Positions 41,370-50,298 of a stretch of DNA of 64,000 nt are shown one piece after another. A program made the translations under genes and the position numbers. The notes beneath the pieces are model-generated. The model ran no database searches and was not told where the DNA came from. It saw only the letters and a program-made list of their open reading frames with translations. Where the stretch lies: positions 5,766,001-5,830,000 of the forward strand of contig NZ_CP107903.1 of the NCBI RefSeq assembly GCF_036013955.1, written 5' to 3'. The stretch's first letter is position 1. Each line of letters starts with the position of its first letter. Source of the DNA: Streptomyces sp. NBC_00459 (GTDB taxonomy: Bacteria > Actinomycetota > Actinomycetes > Streptomycetales > Streptomycetaceae).

Positions 41370-42299
41370 GTGAGTACCAGCCCCGTCCCCGACGCCTCCC
41401 CCGATGCGCTGTTCGGCGCCGCCGACATCCGCGAGCTGGCCGACGTCCTCGGCGTCCGGCCCACCAAGCAGCGCGGGCAGAACTTCGTGATCGACGCCAA
41501 CACCGTCCGCCGTATCGTGCGCACCGCCGGTGTGCGGCCCGACGACGTGGTCGTCGAGGTCGGGCCGGGGCTCGGGTCCCTCACCCTCGCGCTGCTGGAG
41601 GCCGCCGACCGGGTCGTCGCCGTCGAGATCGACGACGTGCTCGCGGGCGCGCTGCCCGCCACCGTCGCCGCTCGGATGCCCGGCCGCGCGGACCGGTTCT
41701 CGCTGGTGCACTCCGACGCCATGCGCGTCACCGAACTGCCGGGCCCCCCGCCCACCGCACTGGTCGCGAATCTCCCGTACAACGTCGCGGTGCCCGTGCT
41801 GCTGCACATGCTGGAGACGTTCCCGAGCATCGAGCGGACCCTCGTCATGGTGCAGGCGGAGGTCGCCGACCGGCTCGCCGCGCCGCCCGGGTCGAAGGTG
41901 TACGGCGTCCCGTCCGTGAAGGCCAACTGGTACGCCGAGGTCAAGCGCGCCGGTTCCATCGGCCGCAACGTCTTCTGGCCCGCGCCCAATGTCGACAGCG
42001 GGCTCGTCTCGCTCGTCCGGCGGGCCGAGCCGCTGAAGACGACCGCCGAGCGGCGCGAGGTGTTCGCCGTCGTCGACGCCGCCTTCGCCCAGCGGCGCAA
42101 GACCCTGCGCGCCGCGCTCGCCGGTTGGGCCGGATCGGCCGCCGCCGCCGAGAGCGCCCTCGTCGCCGCCGGTGTCTCCCCGCAGGCCCGCGGCGAGTCC
42201 CTGAGCGTCGAGGAGTTCGTCCGCATCGCGGAGAACAAGGTCCAGGAGGACAAGGTCCAGCAGCAGAACAGTGGCGACGAGGAGTCCGGGCAGCTGTGA
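41370..42299 (+). CDS. rsmA: 16S rRNA dimethyladenosine transferase RsmA (KsgA)
   Basis: 309 residues beginning VSTSPVPDASPDALFGAADI. Rossmann-fold SAM site VVVEVGPGLGSLTLALLE (near residue 60), catalytic NLPYNVAVPVLLHML (near 133), and FWPAPNVDSGLVSLVRR plus AAFAQRRKTLRAAL in the C-terminal domain. It dimethylates two adjacent adenosines in helix 45 of 16S rRNA; loss gives kasugamycin resistance. The stop overlaps the ispE start as GTGA. Confidence 0.96.
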   Translation: MSTSPVPDASPDALFGAADIRELADVLGVRPTKQRGQNFVIDANTVRRIVRTAGVRPDDVVVEVGPGLGSLTLALLEAADRVVAVEIDDVLAGALPATVAARMPGRADRFSLVHSDAMRVTELPGPPPTALVANLPYNVAVPVLLHMLETFPSIERTLVMVQAEVADRLAAPPGSKVYGVPSVKANWYAEVKRAGSIGRNVFWPAPNVDSGLVSLVRRAEPLKTTAERREVFAVVDAAFAQRRKTLRAALAGWAGSAAAAESALVAAGVSPQARGESLSVEEFVRIAENKVQEDKVQQQNSGDEESGQL

Positions 42300-43189
42300 G
42301 CGTCACCGTTCGGGTTCCTGCCAAGGTCAACGTCCAGCTCGCGGTGGGTGCCGCGCGTCCCGACGGCTTCCACGACCTCGCCAACGTCTTCCTCGCCGTC
42401 GGCCTCTTCGACGAGGTGACCGTCACCCCGGCAGCGGAACTCCGGATCACCTGTGACGGGCCCGACGCCGCTCAAGTCCCCCTCGACGGTACGAATCTCG
42501 CCGCCCGCGCCGCCGTCGCACTCGCCGAGCGGTACGGCCGTACGCCCGATGTGCACATCCACATCGCCAAGGACATCCCCGTCGCGGGTGGGATGGCGGG
42601 CGGCAGCGCGGATGGCGCCGGTGCGCTGCTCGCCTGTGACGCGCTGTGGGGGACCGGGGCCTCGCGTGTCGAACTCCTCGACATCTGCGCCGAGTTGGGC
42701 AGCGATGTGCCTTTCAGCCTGGTGGGCGGGGCCGCGCTCGGGATCGGGCGCGGGGAGAAGCTGACGGTCCTGGAGACCGGTGGCACCTTCCACTGGGTGT
42801 TCGCGATGGCGGAGCGCGGGCTGTCGACGCCGGCCGTGTTCCGGGAGTTCGACCGGCTGGTCGCGGACAGTGACGTTCCGGTGCCGGTCGCCTCGCCGGA
42901 ACTCCTCGACGCGCTCGCCAAGGGCGACCCCGACGCGCTCGCCGCGTCCGTCTCCAACGACCTCCAGCCCGCCGCCCTCTCCCTCTTCCCGGCCCTCGCC
43001 GACACCCTCGCCGCAGGCCGTGCGGCGGGCGCGCTGGCCGCGCTGGTCTCGGGTTCCGGTCCGACGACGGCGTTCCTCGCCCGGGACGCGGAGGCCGCGC
43101 GGCAGGTGGAGCGGGCGCTGTCGGCGTCCGGTACCTGCCGGGCCGTACGAGTGACCTCGGGGCCTGTACCGGGTGCCAGGGTGCTGTGA
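42296..43189 (+). CDS. ispE: 4-diphosphocytidyl-2-C-methyl-D-erythritol kinase
   Basis: 297 residues. The GTG overlaps the rsmA stop. GHMP-kinase motifs are RVPAKVNVQLAVGAARPDGFHDL (substrate), the ATP loop DIPVAGGMAGGSADGAGALL and VSGSGPTTAFL. It phosphorylates CDP-methylerythritol in the MEP isoprenoid pathway. The rsmA-ispE pairing is conserved in actinobacteria. Confidence 0.96.
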   Translation: MSVTVRVPAKVNVQLAVGAARPDGFHDLANVFLAVGLFDEVTVTPAAELRITCDGPDAAQVPLDGTNLAARAAVALAERYGRTPDVHIHIAKDIPVAGGMAGGSADGAGALLACDALWGTGASRVELLDICAELGSDVPFSLVGGAALGIGRGEKLTVLETGGTFHWVFAMAERGLSTPAVFREFDRLVADSDVPVPVASPELLDALAKGDPDALAASVSNDLQPAALSLFPALADTLAAGRAAGALAALVSGSGPTTAFLARDAEAARQVERALSASGTCRAVRVTSGPVPGARVL

Positions 43190-43428
43190 CAGCGCGTACG
43201 CGACGGCTGCCCCATTTGCCGGACCCGCACAGGGAATTCACCGTTCCTTGGCCTGGACCTGCGCGGGTGGGGCGGGCGTGACGAGTAGGGTTTCTTTCAA
43301 CTTCAAGCACTCGCCGTCCGCCACAAGTCTTCGCTGAGGCCCAGGAGTTCACCGAATTCCAGAGTGCGTGCACGGCGTGGGGTCCCCCTTGAGTTGCCAA
43401 CTCCCCCAGCACTTCGGAAGGCATCTCC

Positions 43429-44613
43429 GTGTCAGTACCTCCCCCCTCCTCGTCCTCTTCCTCTCCGGCTCCCTCCCATCGCCGGAAGGTCCCCCTCACC
43501 CGGCGCGGCGTGATCGGTGCCGCGGGCGCCGTCGCCGTCGGCGGTGCGCTGACCCCGGTGGTCTTCGCGGCCACCAACGGTGAGGACTCCGCCTCCGGTA
43601 CGACGGACGGCGCATCCGGTACGTCCGCCACGTCCGGTACCGCGGGGACCGAGCCGCAGAAGTTCCCGGCCACCCGCACCGAGGCCGCCACCGGCACCGC
43701 CGAGGCCAGTGCCGCTTTCGCCATCTCGTACGTCGGTGTGCGCTGGAGCGGCGCGGCGGACGGTGCCGGGATCAGGTTCGCGGACGGTGCCTCCGCGCCC
43801 GGCAAGTGGCAGGACCTGAACGGCGGTTGCGCGACTGTCGAGGGCGGCGGCACGGCGCTGGTGGCGGCGGGGGACGCCACCGCGTACGAGCTGAAGCTGC
43901 CGGACGGGTCGAGCGCGAGCGGGGCGCGGTCGCTGGCGATCGACACGACCGGCGGGGCCGGCAAGACCTTCCGGGTGCCGACCGAGCCGACCCGGGTGCG
44001 CGGGGTGCAGTACCTGTCGCGGCCGGCGTGGGGGGCCGACGAGTCGAAGCGGTACAAGGACGGCAAGGTCAACTCGCCCGAGGTGTACTACCCGTTCCAG
44101 ACGATCACCGTCCACCACACGGACACCCCGAACGCCGATCCCGACCCGGCGTCGACGGTGCGCGGCATCTACGAGTACCACGCGATCACCCTCGACTGGG
44201 GCGACATCGGCTACCACTTCCTCATCGACGAGGCGGGTGCCGTCTACGAGGGCCGCTACTCCGGCGACGACCTCGTCCCCGCCTTCGACAAGGACGGCAA
44301 GCTCGTCACCGCCTTCCACACCGGCGGCTTCAACTCCGGCAACCTCGGCATCGCGCTGCTCGGCAACCTGGTCGCCCAGCCGCCGACCGACGCGGCCAAG
44401 GCGTCACTGATCCGCCTGATCAAGGTGATCGCCCGCTTCAAGGGCCTGGACCCGCAGGCCAAGTTGACCTACGTGAACCCGGTCAACGGCGTGACGAAGG
44501 ACGTCAACGCGATCAGCGGCCACCGCGACTGGCTGGCGACCGACTGCCCCGGCCAGACGATGTACGACCTCCTCGGCGAGGTCCGTACGGCGGTCGCCGG
44601 CAAGCCCGCCTGA
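43429..44613 (+). CDS. Secreted N-acetylmuramoyl-L-alanine amidase (PGRP type)
   Basis: 394 residues from a GTG after GGAAGG. The N-terminus has a Tat-type signal (VPLTRRGVIGAAGAVAVGGAL). A low-complexity Ser/Thr/Gly linker and a beta-rich region precede the amidase_2 domain near residue 195 (VQYLSRPAWGADESKR). Zinc ligands lie in TITVHHTDTPN, AFHTGGFNSGNLGIALLGN and ISGHRDWLATDCPG (His and Cys). It cuts the bond between muramic acid and L-Ala in peptidoglycan outside the cell. A strong hairpin follows. Confidence 0.92.
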   Translation: MSVPPPSSSSSSPAPSHRRKVPLTRRGVIGAAGAVAVGGALTPVVFAATNGEDSASGTTDGASGTSATSGTAGTEPQKFPATRTEAATGTAEASAAFAISYVGVRWSGAADGAGIRFADGASAPGKWQDLNGGCATVEGGGTALVAAGDATAYELKLPDGSSASGARSLAIDTTGGAGKTFRVPTEPTRVRGVQYLSRPAWGADESKRYKDGKVNSPEVYYPFQTITVHHTDTPNADPDPASTVRGIYEYHAITLDWGDIGYHFLIDEAGAVYEGRYSGDDLVPAFDKDGKLVTAFHTGGFNSGNLGIALLGNLVAQPPTDAAKASLIRLIKVIARFKGLDPQAKLTYVNPVNGVTKDVNAISGHRDWLATDCPGQTMYDLLGEVRTAVAGKPA

Positions 44614-44618
44614 CCAAC

Positions 44619-44660
44619 AGCCGTGCGCCCCGGGCGAGTTGCGTCCCGGGGCGCACGGCT
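44619..44660. terminator. Strong bidirectional terminator
   Basis: AGCCGTGCGCCCCGGG (44619-44634) and CCCGGGGCGCACGGCT (44645-44660) are perfect 16-bp arms with a 10-base loop. It lies between the convergent amidase and subtilisin genes. Confidence 0.85.
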
Positions 44661-44693
44661 TCTGATACTCGGCTCAGCTGATGTGCGTGCCGG

Positions 44694-46340
44694 TCAGAAG
44701 GTGAGCTTCCAGCTGTTGATGTAGCCGGTGTCGGCGCTGTAGACGTCCTGGACCTTGAGCTGCCAGGTCCCGTTGACGGTGGTCTCGCTGGACGCGTCGA
44801 CGGTGTAGGTGGCGTCGACGTTGTCGGTGGAGTCCGAGGAACTGCTGTTCTTCAGGCGGTAGGTGGAGCCGTCCGGTGCGACCAGGTCGATGACGAGGTC
44901 ACCGCGGTAGGTGTGCACGATGTTGACGTACACGGACAGGTCGCTGGGCGCGCTGCCGGTGATGCCGCTGACGGTGATCGGCGAGTACACCGCCGACCCG
45001 GCGTCCGTGATGGTCACATCGGTGGTCGACTCGAAGGTGGTGCCGGTGTCGCCGTCGTCCCCGTCGTCAGTCCCGCTCGGGGTGACCTGGAGGAGCAGGT
45101 TGGGGCTCCCGGTGCCGACGCTGGTGAGGGTGCCACTGGACGCGGCCGAGGTCAGCGCGGTGGCGACCTGGGCGGGCGTGGCGCCGGGGTTCTCGCCCAG
45201 GTAGACGGCCGCCGCGCCGGCGACGTGCGGGGACGCCATCGACGTACCGGAGAGTGAGGCGGTGGCGGAGTTCGACGTGTTGTACGTCGACGTGATGCTG
45301 GAGCCCGGCGCGAAGATGTCCAGTACGGAGCCGTAGTTGGAGAACGACGACCGCGCGTCGGCACTCGTGCTGGAGCCCACGGTGATGGCGGAGGCGACGC
45401 GGGCCGGGGAGTTCGATGACGCGTTGACGTTGTCGTTGCCGGCGGCCACCGCGTAAGTGACGCCCGAGGCAATGGAGTTGGCGACTGCCTCGTCGAGTAC
45501 GGAGTCCGCGTCGCCGCCCAGCGACATGTTGGCGACGGCCGGGCTGACGTGGTTCGCGGTCACCCAGTCGATACCGGCGACGACCTGGTCGGTGGTCCCG
45601 GACCCCGAGTCGTCGAGCACGCGCACGGCGACGATCTTGGCGGCCTTGGCGACACCGTACGTGGCACTGGCGACGGTCCCGGCGACGTGCGTGCCGTGCC
45701 CGTTGCCGTCGTTCGCGCTGGTGTCGCCGTCGATGGCGTCGTAGCCGTAGGAGGCGCGTCCGCCGAAGTCGGTGTGGGTGATCCGTACGCCGGTGTCGAT
45801 GATGTAGGCGGTCACGCCGCTGCCCGCGCTGGACGGGTAGGTGTAGGCGGAGTCGAGCGGCAGGTCCGCCTGGTCGATGCGGTCGAGTCCCCAAGTGGGG
45901 CCGGTCTGCGTGTCGTTGATGTGCAGGGTCTTGTTCTGCACGACCTTCGCCACGGCGGGGTCGGCGGCGAGCCGCTCTGCCTCGGCCTCGGTCATCTCGG
46001 TCGCGTACCCGTTGAGGGCGGACGTGTAGGTCCGCTCGACCTCGGCGCCGTACCGGGTGGCGAGCGCCTTGCCCTTGCTGGACGCGGCCCGGAAACCGGC
46101 ACTGTCCTTGAGGGTGACGATGTAGCTGTCCTTGATGGCACCTTCGGCGTCGGCGCCCTGGATCACCCCGACGGCCGGGGTGGCCGCGACGGCGGGCGAT
46201 ACGGCGGCGCCGGCGAGGGCGAGCACGGAGGCGACGGCGGCGAGCGCGGCGAGGGTGCCGCGTCTGGGCGAGAAACTGTGCGCGGAGCCGGGGGTGGGGC
46301 GCCCGGCGGGCATGCCTGTGGGGGAGTGCGGTACGGACAC
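44694..46340 (-). CDS. Secreted S8 serine peptidase with I9 propeptide and P/Homo B domain
   Basis: 548 residues. The GTG at 46340 (VSVPHSPTGMPAGRPTPG) follows GAGGGGA. Signal peptide (GTLAALAAVASVLALAGAAVSPAVA), inhibitor I9 propeptide (KDSYIVTLKDSAGF...ATEMTEAEAERLAADPAVAKV), then an aqualysin/proteinase-K-like catalytic domain with Asp182 (YIIDTGVRITHTDFGG), His215 (GNGHGTHVAG) and Ser367 (SGTSMASPHVAG). The C-terminal jelly-roll P domain reads IVHTYRGDLVIDLVAPDGS and VNGTWQLKVQDVYSADTG. It is an extracellular protease. Confidence 0.95.
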   Translation of the reverse strand: MSVPHSPTGMPAGRPTPGSAHSFSPRRGTLAALAAVASVLALAGAAVSPAVAATPAVGVIQGADAEGAIKDSYIVTLKDSAGFRAASSKGKALATRYGAEVERTYTSALNGYATEMTEAEAERLAADPAVAKVVQNKTLHINDTQTGPTWGLDRIDQADLPLDSAYTYPSSAGSGVTAYIIDTGVRITHTDFGGRASYGYDAIDGDTSANDGNGHGTHVAGTVASATYGVAKAAKIVAVRVLDDSGSGTTDQVVAGIDWVTANHVSPAVANMSLGGDADSVLDEAVANSIASGVTYAVAAGNDNVNASSNSPARVASAITVGSSTSADARSSFSNYGSVLDIFAPGSSITSTYNTSNSATASLSGTSMASPHVAGAAAVYLGENPGATPAQVATALTSAASSGTLTSVGTGSPNLLLQVTPSGTDDGDDGDTGTTFESTTDVTITDAGSAVYSPITVSGITGSAPSDLSVYVNIVHTYRGDLVIDLVAPDGSTYRLKNSSSSDSTDNVDATYTVDASSETTVNGTWQLKVQDVYSADTGYINSWKLTF

Positions 46341-46464
46341 TGGGTGGTTCCCCTCTTGTTCGATGTGCACGAGGCGTACGGGGACGTGTGGGGGGTGAGG
46401 GGGGTGGCGTCTCCGTGGGCACACCGTGGCGGAATTGAAGGGATCACGTCAATGGGGGGAATCC

Positions 46465-46938
46465 CTACGTCCGGGTAACGAGCGTGTCGAGCGCGCCCAC
46501 CGCCGCACGGACATGGGCCGGGACCAGACCCGACGCCTCTCCCGCGCACCACCAGTACGGCTCCTCGTCAGCGAGCTGCCCGTCCGCGCCCCGCGGATGC
46601 ATGCCGAGGCCGTGATCGGCGCACACGGGCCACGCCTGCCACATTCGGTCCATGATGGTCTCCTGCGCGGCATCGGCGACCTCTGCCAGCGCGGCGGCAG
46701 GGTCGTCCGCACAGTCCGGGTCCAAACAGTTGCCGTGCCACTCGTCGTCGGCCAGAGTGACGTAGACGTTCTCCGGTTCGTTCGCGTCGCAGGGCGTAAG
46801 GGCCAGCAGGCGCAGGGGCTCCTGCGCGGGAAGGGTCACCGCCAGGTCCCGGTTGAGAAGGGCGAGAGCCCGGTCCCACACGGGGTACTCGCCCGGCGAG
46901 ACGCGACGGGGTTCGGGGCTGTCGAGAAGAGTGGCCAT
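46465..46938 (-). CDS. Conserved hypothetical protein with C/H-rich segment
   Basis: 157 residues from the ATG at 46938 (MATLLDSPEPRRVSPGEYPV). No ribosome site; AAAATA lies six bases upstream, so it may be leaderless. Contains GNCLDPDCADD and WPVCADHGLGMHPRGADGQL followed by WWCAGEASG, a possible metal-binding or structural pattern. The type occurs in many Streptomyces next to toxin-immunity regions. No function is known. A GTG two codons upstream is an alternative start. Confidence 0.72.
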   Translation of the reverse strand: MATLLDSPEPRRVSPGEYPVWDRALALLNRDLAVTLPAQEPLRLLALTPCDANEPENVYVTLADDEWHGNCLDPDCADDPAAALAEVADAAQETIMDRMWQAWPVCADHGLGMHPRGADGQLADEEPYWWCAGEASGLVPAHVRAAVGALDTLVTRT

Positions 46939-46986
46939 GGGCACTATTTTCCGACGCGCGGGGGCCCCGGGTCGCACACCAGGTAG

Positions 46987-47006
46987 CTGGTCGCGTCCGC
47001 CGAGAA
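46987..47006 (+). repeat. 20-bp direct repeat, left copy
   Basis: CTGGTCGCGTCCGCCGAGAA occurs here and at 49413-49432. In this copy it encodes LVASAEK of the toxin remnant. Confidence 0.75.
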
Positions 47007-48003
47007 AGCGCTGCCTGCCCCAGGCGCCCAGGCACTCGCGGTGCCGTTTCGTGGGCCCGGGGAAACCGCCTACGCGGCCACCCGGGCCGCCGCCGGCGAC
47101 AGTGCGACCATCGCCGCCCGCGCCGTGACGCAGGCCGCCCAGTCGAAGGCGGCGTTCCGTACCGCCGCCGCGAACGAGGCCCGGGCCCAGGCGAAGGCCG
47201 CTGCCGCCGCCGCACAGGCGCAGACCGCCAATGCGGCCCGGGATCTCGCGAAGGCGAAGCTCGCCGAACAGCAGAAGGCCGTCGCCGAGGCGCACTCCGC
47301 CAACGCGCAGAAGAACGCCGCCCAGGCCGCGAGAGTCGCCAACGCGGCTACCGGGGACGCCAAGGCCGCCTACACCATCGCCGACAAGGCCGCCGGACGC
47401 GCCGAGGGCTACGCCAAGGACGCCCGCGACTCCGCCGACCAGGTGGCACTGGACGCCGCCGCAGCCCGCACCTCCGCGTCCGAGGCCGAACAGGCGGCGA
47501 AGGACGCCCGTTCGGCGGCCGACCGCGCCGACGCCGAGGCCATCGCGGCCGAGGAGGCGGCCAGAGGAACTCGTCGCAGATCTGTACGCATGGTCGAGGG
47601 GCATCGACGCCGCGCTGAACCTGTACGTGCAGGACCGGGACGAAGGCAGACACGAGCAGTGGTCGCGGCAGCAGTTCCGCGAAGGGATGGAGCTTGCGAG
47701 GCCGGTGGAGCGGGTTTGGACCCTCCGCACCACCAGCCGCTCCCGGTCACCCTTCAGACGACGCCGACACTTCCGCTCACGTACATCACCTCATCGGCGA
47801 ACCGCATTTCCAACGGCCCGTCCGCGCTTTGGTCTGCTGCGCGAGCATATTTATGCTCATGGCCAGCGGCTCTGTGGTCATCGACGCCTTGGCACAATGG
47901 CCGCGGGCAACGGCTACTTCATCAAGCTCGTCAGAGCGCCCAAGGCGGAGGGTCAGCCGAAACACCCCAGGGCCACTACGTGCAGACCTGCTACCCGAAG
48001 TAG
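46987..48003 (+). pseudogene. Remnant of an ALF-repeat polymorphic toxin gene
   Basis: From LVASAEKALPAPGAQALAVP the frame gives about 190 residues of Ala-rich coiled coil (AAAQARVANAATGDAKAAYT, DKAAGRAEGYAKDARDSAD), as in the helical repeats of secreted Streptomyces polymorphic toxins. There is no start and a TAG precedes it. At about 47563 similarity moves to another frame (EELVADLYAWSRGIDAALNL, RHEQWSRQQFREGMELARP), and near the end fragments NGYFIKLVRAPK and GHYVQTCYPK alternate frames. This is a multiply frameshifted gene whose end lies 14 bp before an immunity gene. Confidence 0.7.
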
Positions 48004-48017
48004 GAAGGTGACCCGCT

Positions 48018-48623
48018 GTGCAACGCTTCACCGAGTTCGACTTCGGCGTCTCGTGGGTGATGGGCTTCTGGCATCAGGACTGGGGCTACGAGGCCGACAC
48101 CGCCGCCGAGGTCGTCGAGCAACACCTGCCGGAAGGGGCCGGCGAGTATGCCCTGGCGGTCCGCCGGGACGCCCGGACGCTCCTCGACAACCTTCCGTCC
48201 AAGTCGCTGGACTTGCTGTGGACGGCTGGATCGCAGTACATCCCGAGATTCGAGCAGAACTCGGCGGCCGAGTGGACGCGGACGGTCATCGGCGTGTGTG
48301 ACACCTGGCTGTCCGCACAGAGTGAGGTACGCCCTCTCACCGGAGCCGACACGGAGGACGGTCTGGCCCACCGGGACGCGGTCGTCGCCGAGATCGAGGG
48401 GATGGGGTTCCTGGCCGCCGAGGTACGCCGGGCGCTTGTCGACTGCGCTCACCACTGCACCCCGGACCTGGCGTTGCGGGTGCTGCTGAGGGTCGCCGTG
48501 GAAACCCCCGGTGCGTCATTGTCCGAGGACCAGTACAAGAGGCTGGATCGCATCGGATCGGCACTCCACTACGGCGAGTTCGTGGTGGAGGACGTCAAAT
48601 TCCTGGTGGCCGAGGGCGACTAG
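48018..48623 (+). CDS. CdiI-like immunity protein (first copy)
   Basis: 201 residues from a GTG after AGGTGAC. Pattern FGVSWVMGFWHQDWGYEADTAAEVVEQHL resembles the contact-dependent-growth-inhibition immunity family with its conserved FHQDW-type helix; the C-terminal ALHYGEFVVEDVKFLVAE is shared with the next gene. Placed directly after a toxin-gene remnant, it presumably neutralised that toxin. It is now an orphan immunity gene. Confidence 0.78.
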   Translation: MQRFTEFDFGVSWVMGFWHQDWGYEADTAAEVVEQHLPEGAGEYALAVRRDARTLLDNLPSKSLDLLWTAGSQYIPRFEQNSAAEWTRTVIGVCDTWLSAQSEVRPLTGADTEDGLAHRDAVVAEIEGMGFLAAEVRRALVDCAHHCTPDLALRVLLRVAVETPGASLSEDQYKRLDRIGSALHYGEFVVEDVKFLVAEGD

Positions 48624-48705
48624 CCGTACGGCCCGTAAGGCACTCTCCGCGCGGGGCCCTACACGGCCTTCCCGATCTGGTCCCCAGCACAGAAGGTGAC
48701 GGTCA

Positions 48706-49347
48706 ATGCGCAGTACCGACGAGTCCGACTTCGGTGTGACCTGGCTGATGAGCATGTTCCACGAGGACTGGAGTCATCACGGGCCCACGGCCGCCGACGC
48801 GGTCGGATACCACCTCTGCGACGAACTGGACCCGGAGAGCGTTCTCGCCGTCCGGAGGGACGCCCGGCTGTTGCTGCTGCTCCCCTCGGAGACGATCGAG
48901 GTGCTGTGGCTGGCCGGCACGGCGGTCGGGCCGTCCTTCTTCTCCGGCTTCTCCGGAGGACGGACCGGCGTCACCTCGGGAACGCGGTGGATGGAGACGC
49001 TCACCGGCCTGTGCGACGCCTGGCTGTCCCGGCACGCGCAGAGCGCCGTCCCCGCCGCCGTCCCCGTCGAGTGGGACGGCGTGGAGCTGGCCGACGCGGT
49101 CCTCGCCGAGATCGGTGAGGACCGCGTCGTACCGGAGCGGGCCGGGCGGGCGCTGGCCGAGTGTGTCCATCACTGCACCCCGGACCTGGCGTTCCGGCTG
49201 CTGCTGCGGGCGATGGCCCGGACAGGCGCCGCGTCCGGCGCGACGCTCTCGCCGGAGCACTACGCGCGGCTGGCGGCGCTGGGATCGGCTTTCCACTACG
49301 GCGAGTTCGTCGTGGTGAACGTCGAGTACCTGGTGGCCGACGACTAG
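48706..49347 (+). CDS. CdiI-like immunity protein (second, paralogous copy)
   Basis: 213 residues. DFGVTWLMSMFHEDWSHHGPTAADAVGYHL, RRDARLLLLLPSETIEVLWLAG, ECVHHCTPDLAFRLLLR and SAFHYGEFVVVNVEYLVADD align along the whole length with the first copy, clearly a tandem duplication with divergence. Downstream sequences also resemble each other (TTCCCGATCTGGTC at about 48669 and 49405), so the duplicated unit was roughly 0.7 kb. Tandem immunity paralogs are common where toxins of rivals vary. Confidence 0.78.
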   Translation: MRSTDESDFGVTWLMSMFHEDWSHHGPTAADAVGYHLCDELDPESVLAVRRDARLLLLLPSETIEVLWLAGTAVGPSFFSGFSGGRTGVTSGTRWMETLTGLCDAWLSRHAQSAVPAAVPVEWDGVELADAVLAEIGEDRVVPERAGRALAECVHHCTPDLAFRLLLRAMARTGAASGATLSPEHYARLAALGSAFHYGEFVVVNVEYLVADD

Positions 49348-49357
49348 AGGCACGGAC

Positions 49358-49397
49358 TGAGGGCCCTCCCCGTACGGCCGCATGGGGAGGGCCCTCA
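49358..49397 (+). terminator. Hairpin terminator after the immunity genes
   Basis: TGAGGGCCCTCCCC (49358-49371) and GGGGAGGGCCCTCA (49384-49397) are perfect 14-bp arms with a 12-base loop, 10 bp after the stop. Confidence 0.8.
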
Positions 49398-49412
49398 CTC
49401 GGCGTTCCCGAT

Positions 49413-49432
49413 CTGGTCGCGTCCGCCGAGAA
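49413..49432 (+). repeat. 20-bp direct repeat, right copy
   Basis: Identical to 46987-47006. In frame it reads PDLVASAEK and then diverges, so it looks like another fragment of the same toxin-type coding sequence. The remaining 190 bp up to the AbiEii-type gene show no gene. Confidence 0.7.
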
Positions 49433-49626
49433 GATAGGGACCGACGGCAGCGGTGGGCGTGCTCGCCGGCGGGTGACGCCTTGCTTCTGGGACGAGCCGC
49501 CGAATCTGGGGCGGTCAGGCAAGCTGACGGCTACAACGAGGCGTACGACCTCAGCCAGAGTGCCCAAGACTGGGCATGACGGTGCCCGGCTCAGGTCGGG
49601 CCCCGCTCATTCAGAACGGACCGCTG

Positions 49627-50298
49627 TCAGTCGTCGTGGTCCTCTGCCACCCCGGTCAGCCGCTGATCGAGGTCGCTTGCCCAGTGCTGGGCCCAGACTC
49701 TGAGTTCTTCCGTCTCCTCCGACGTGAGGCTATAAGCGGCGAATTCGTCGTCGTCGAACCACTCCGCACCGCCGAGACGCTCACGGAGGTCCTGGAGACG
49801 GAACTCGCCGCGACCATGCAGCTCGCCGAGCCGTTCGAGATCTTGAAGATTGTGGCTGTCGGCGGCGGCGTGAACGTCGATGAGGTCTCTGACGGCACCG
49901 CGATCGGCCAAGGCGCGGACCTTGGTCCCGATGACGTCCTCGAAGGAGAGGACCAGTCCGTGTTCGGTCAACTCGGGCGACGCCCAGAAGTTCTCCTTGA
50001 GGACGTCCACTTCGCAGTCCTCGCCGGTGTCGGGGCTGGCCACCAGCAGACGAGCGGAGAGAGGGTCGACACTGATTACGGTGACCTGCCAGCCTCGGTG
50101 TGAGAGCCCCTGCCTCAGATCCTGGGCAATGGCAGCCATGGGAGCAGGGTTCTCGGTCGCGACGTCGATGTCCTGGCTGAGACGGTCTACGAGCCCGTGC
50201 GCCTGGACGGCGTATCCGCCCGTGATGACCAGCGGATAAGGAGTGCCGATGGAAAGGACGTCGGCGAGGAGCCGACGGTGGAGGCCGCTGAGGTTCAC
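49627..50298 (-). CDS. AbiEii-type nucleotidyltransferase
   Basis: 223 residues. The GTG (VNLSGLHRRLLADVLSIGTPYPL) overlaps the stop of the partner gene as GTGA. The nucleotidyltransferase core is ITGGYAVQAHGLVDRLSQDIDVAT, with the Gly-Gly and Asp-x-Asp metal-binding motif, then CEVDVLKENFW, and a helical C-terminus with FEDVIGTKVRALADRGAVRDLIDV. This is the fold of AbiEii/AbiGii and MenA-like toxins that modify tRNA or other targets. Toxin activity is inferred from family. Confidence 0.82.
   Translation of the reverse strand: MNLSGLHRRLLADVLSIGTPYPLVITGGYAVQAHGLVDRLSQDIDVATENPAPMAAIAQDLRQGLSHRGWQVTVISVDPLSARLLVASPDTGEDCEVDVLKENFWASPELTEHGLVLSFEDVIGTKVRALADRGAVRDLIDVHAAADSHNLQDLERLGELHGRGEFRLQDLRERLGGAEWFDDDEFAAYSLTSEETEELRVWAQHWASDLDQRLTGVAEDHDD

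Noticed and set aside
47231..48301. A 356-codon Pro/Arg-rich frame across the toxin remnant
   Set aside because: Only short parts (EELVADLYAWSRG...) look real; the rest is a shadow, so it was treated as part of a frameshifted pseudogene.
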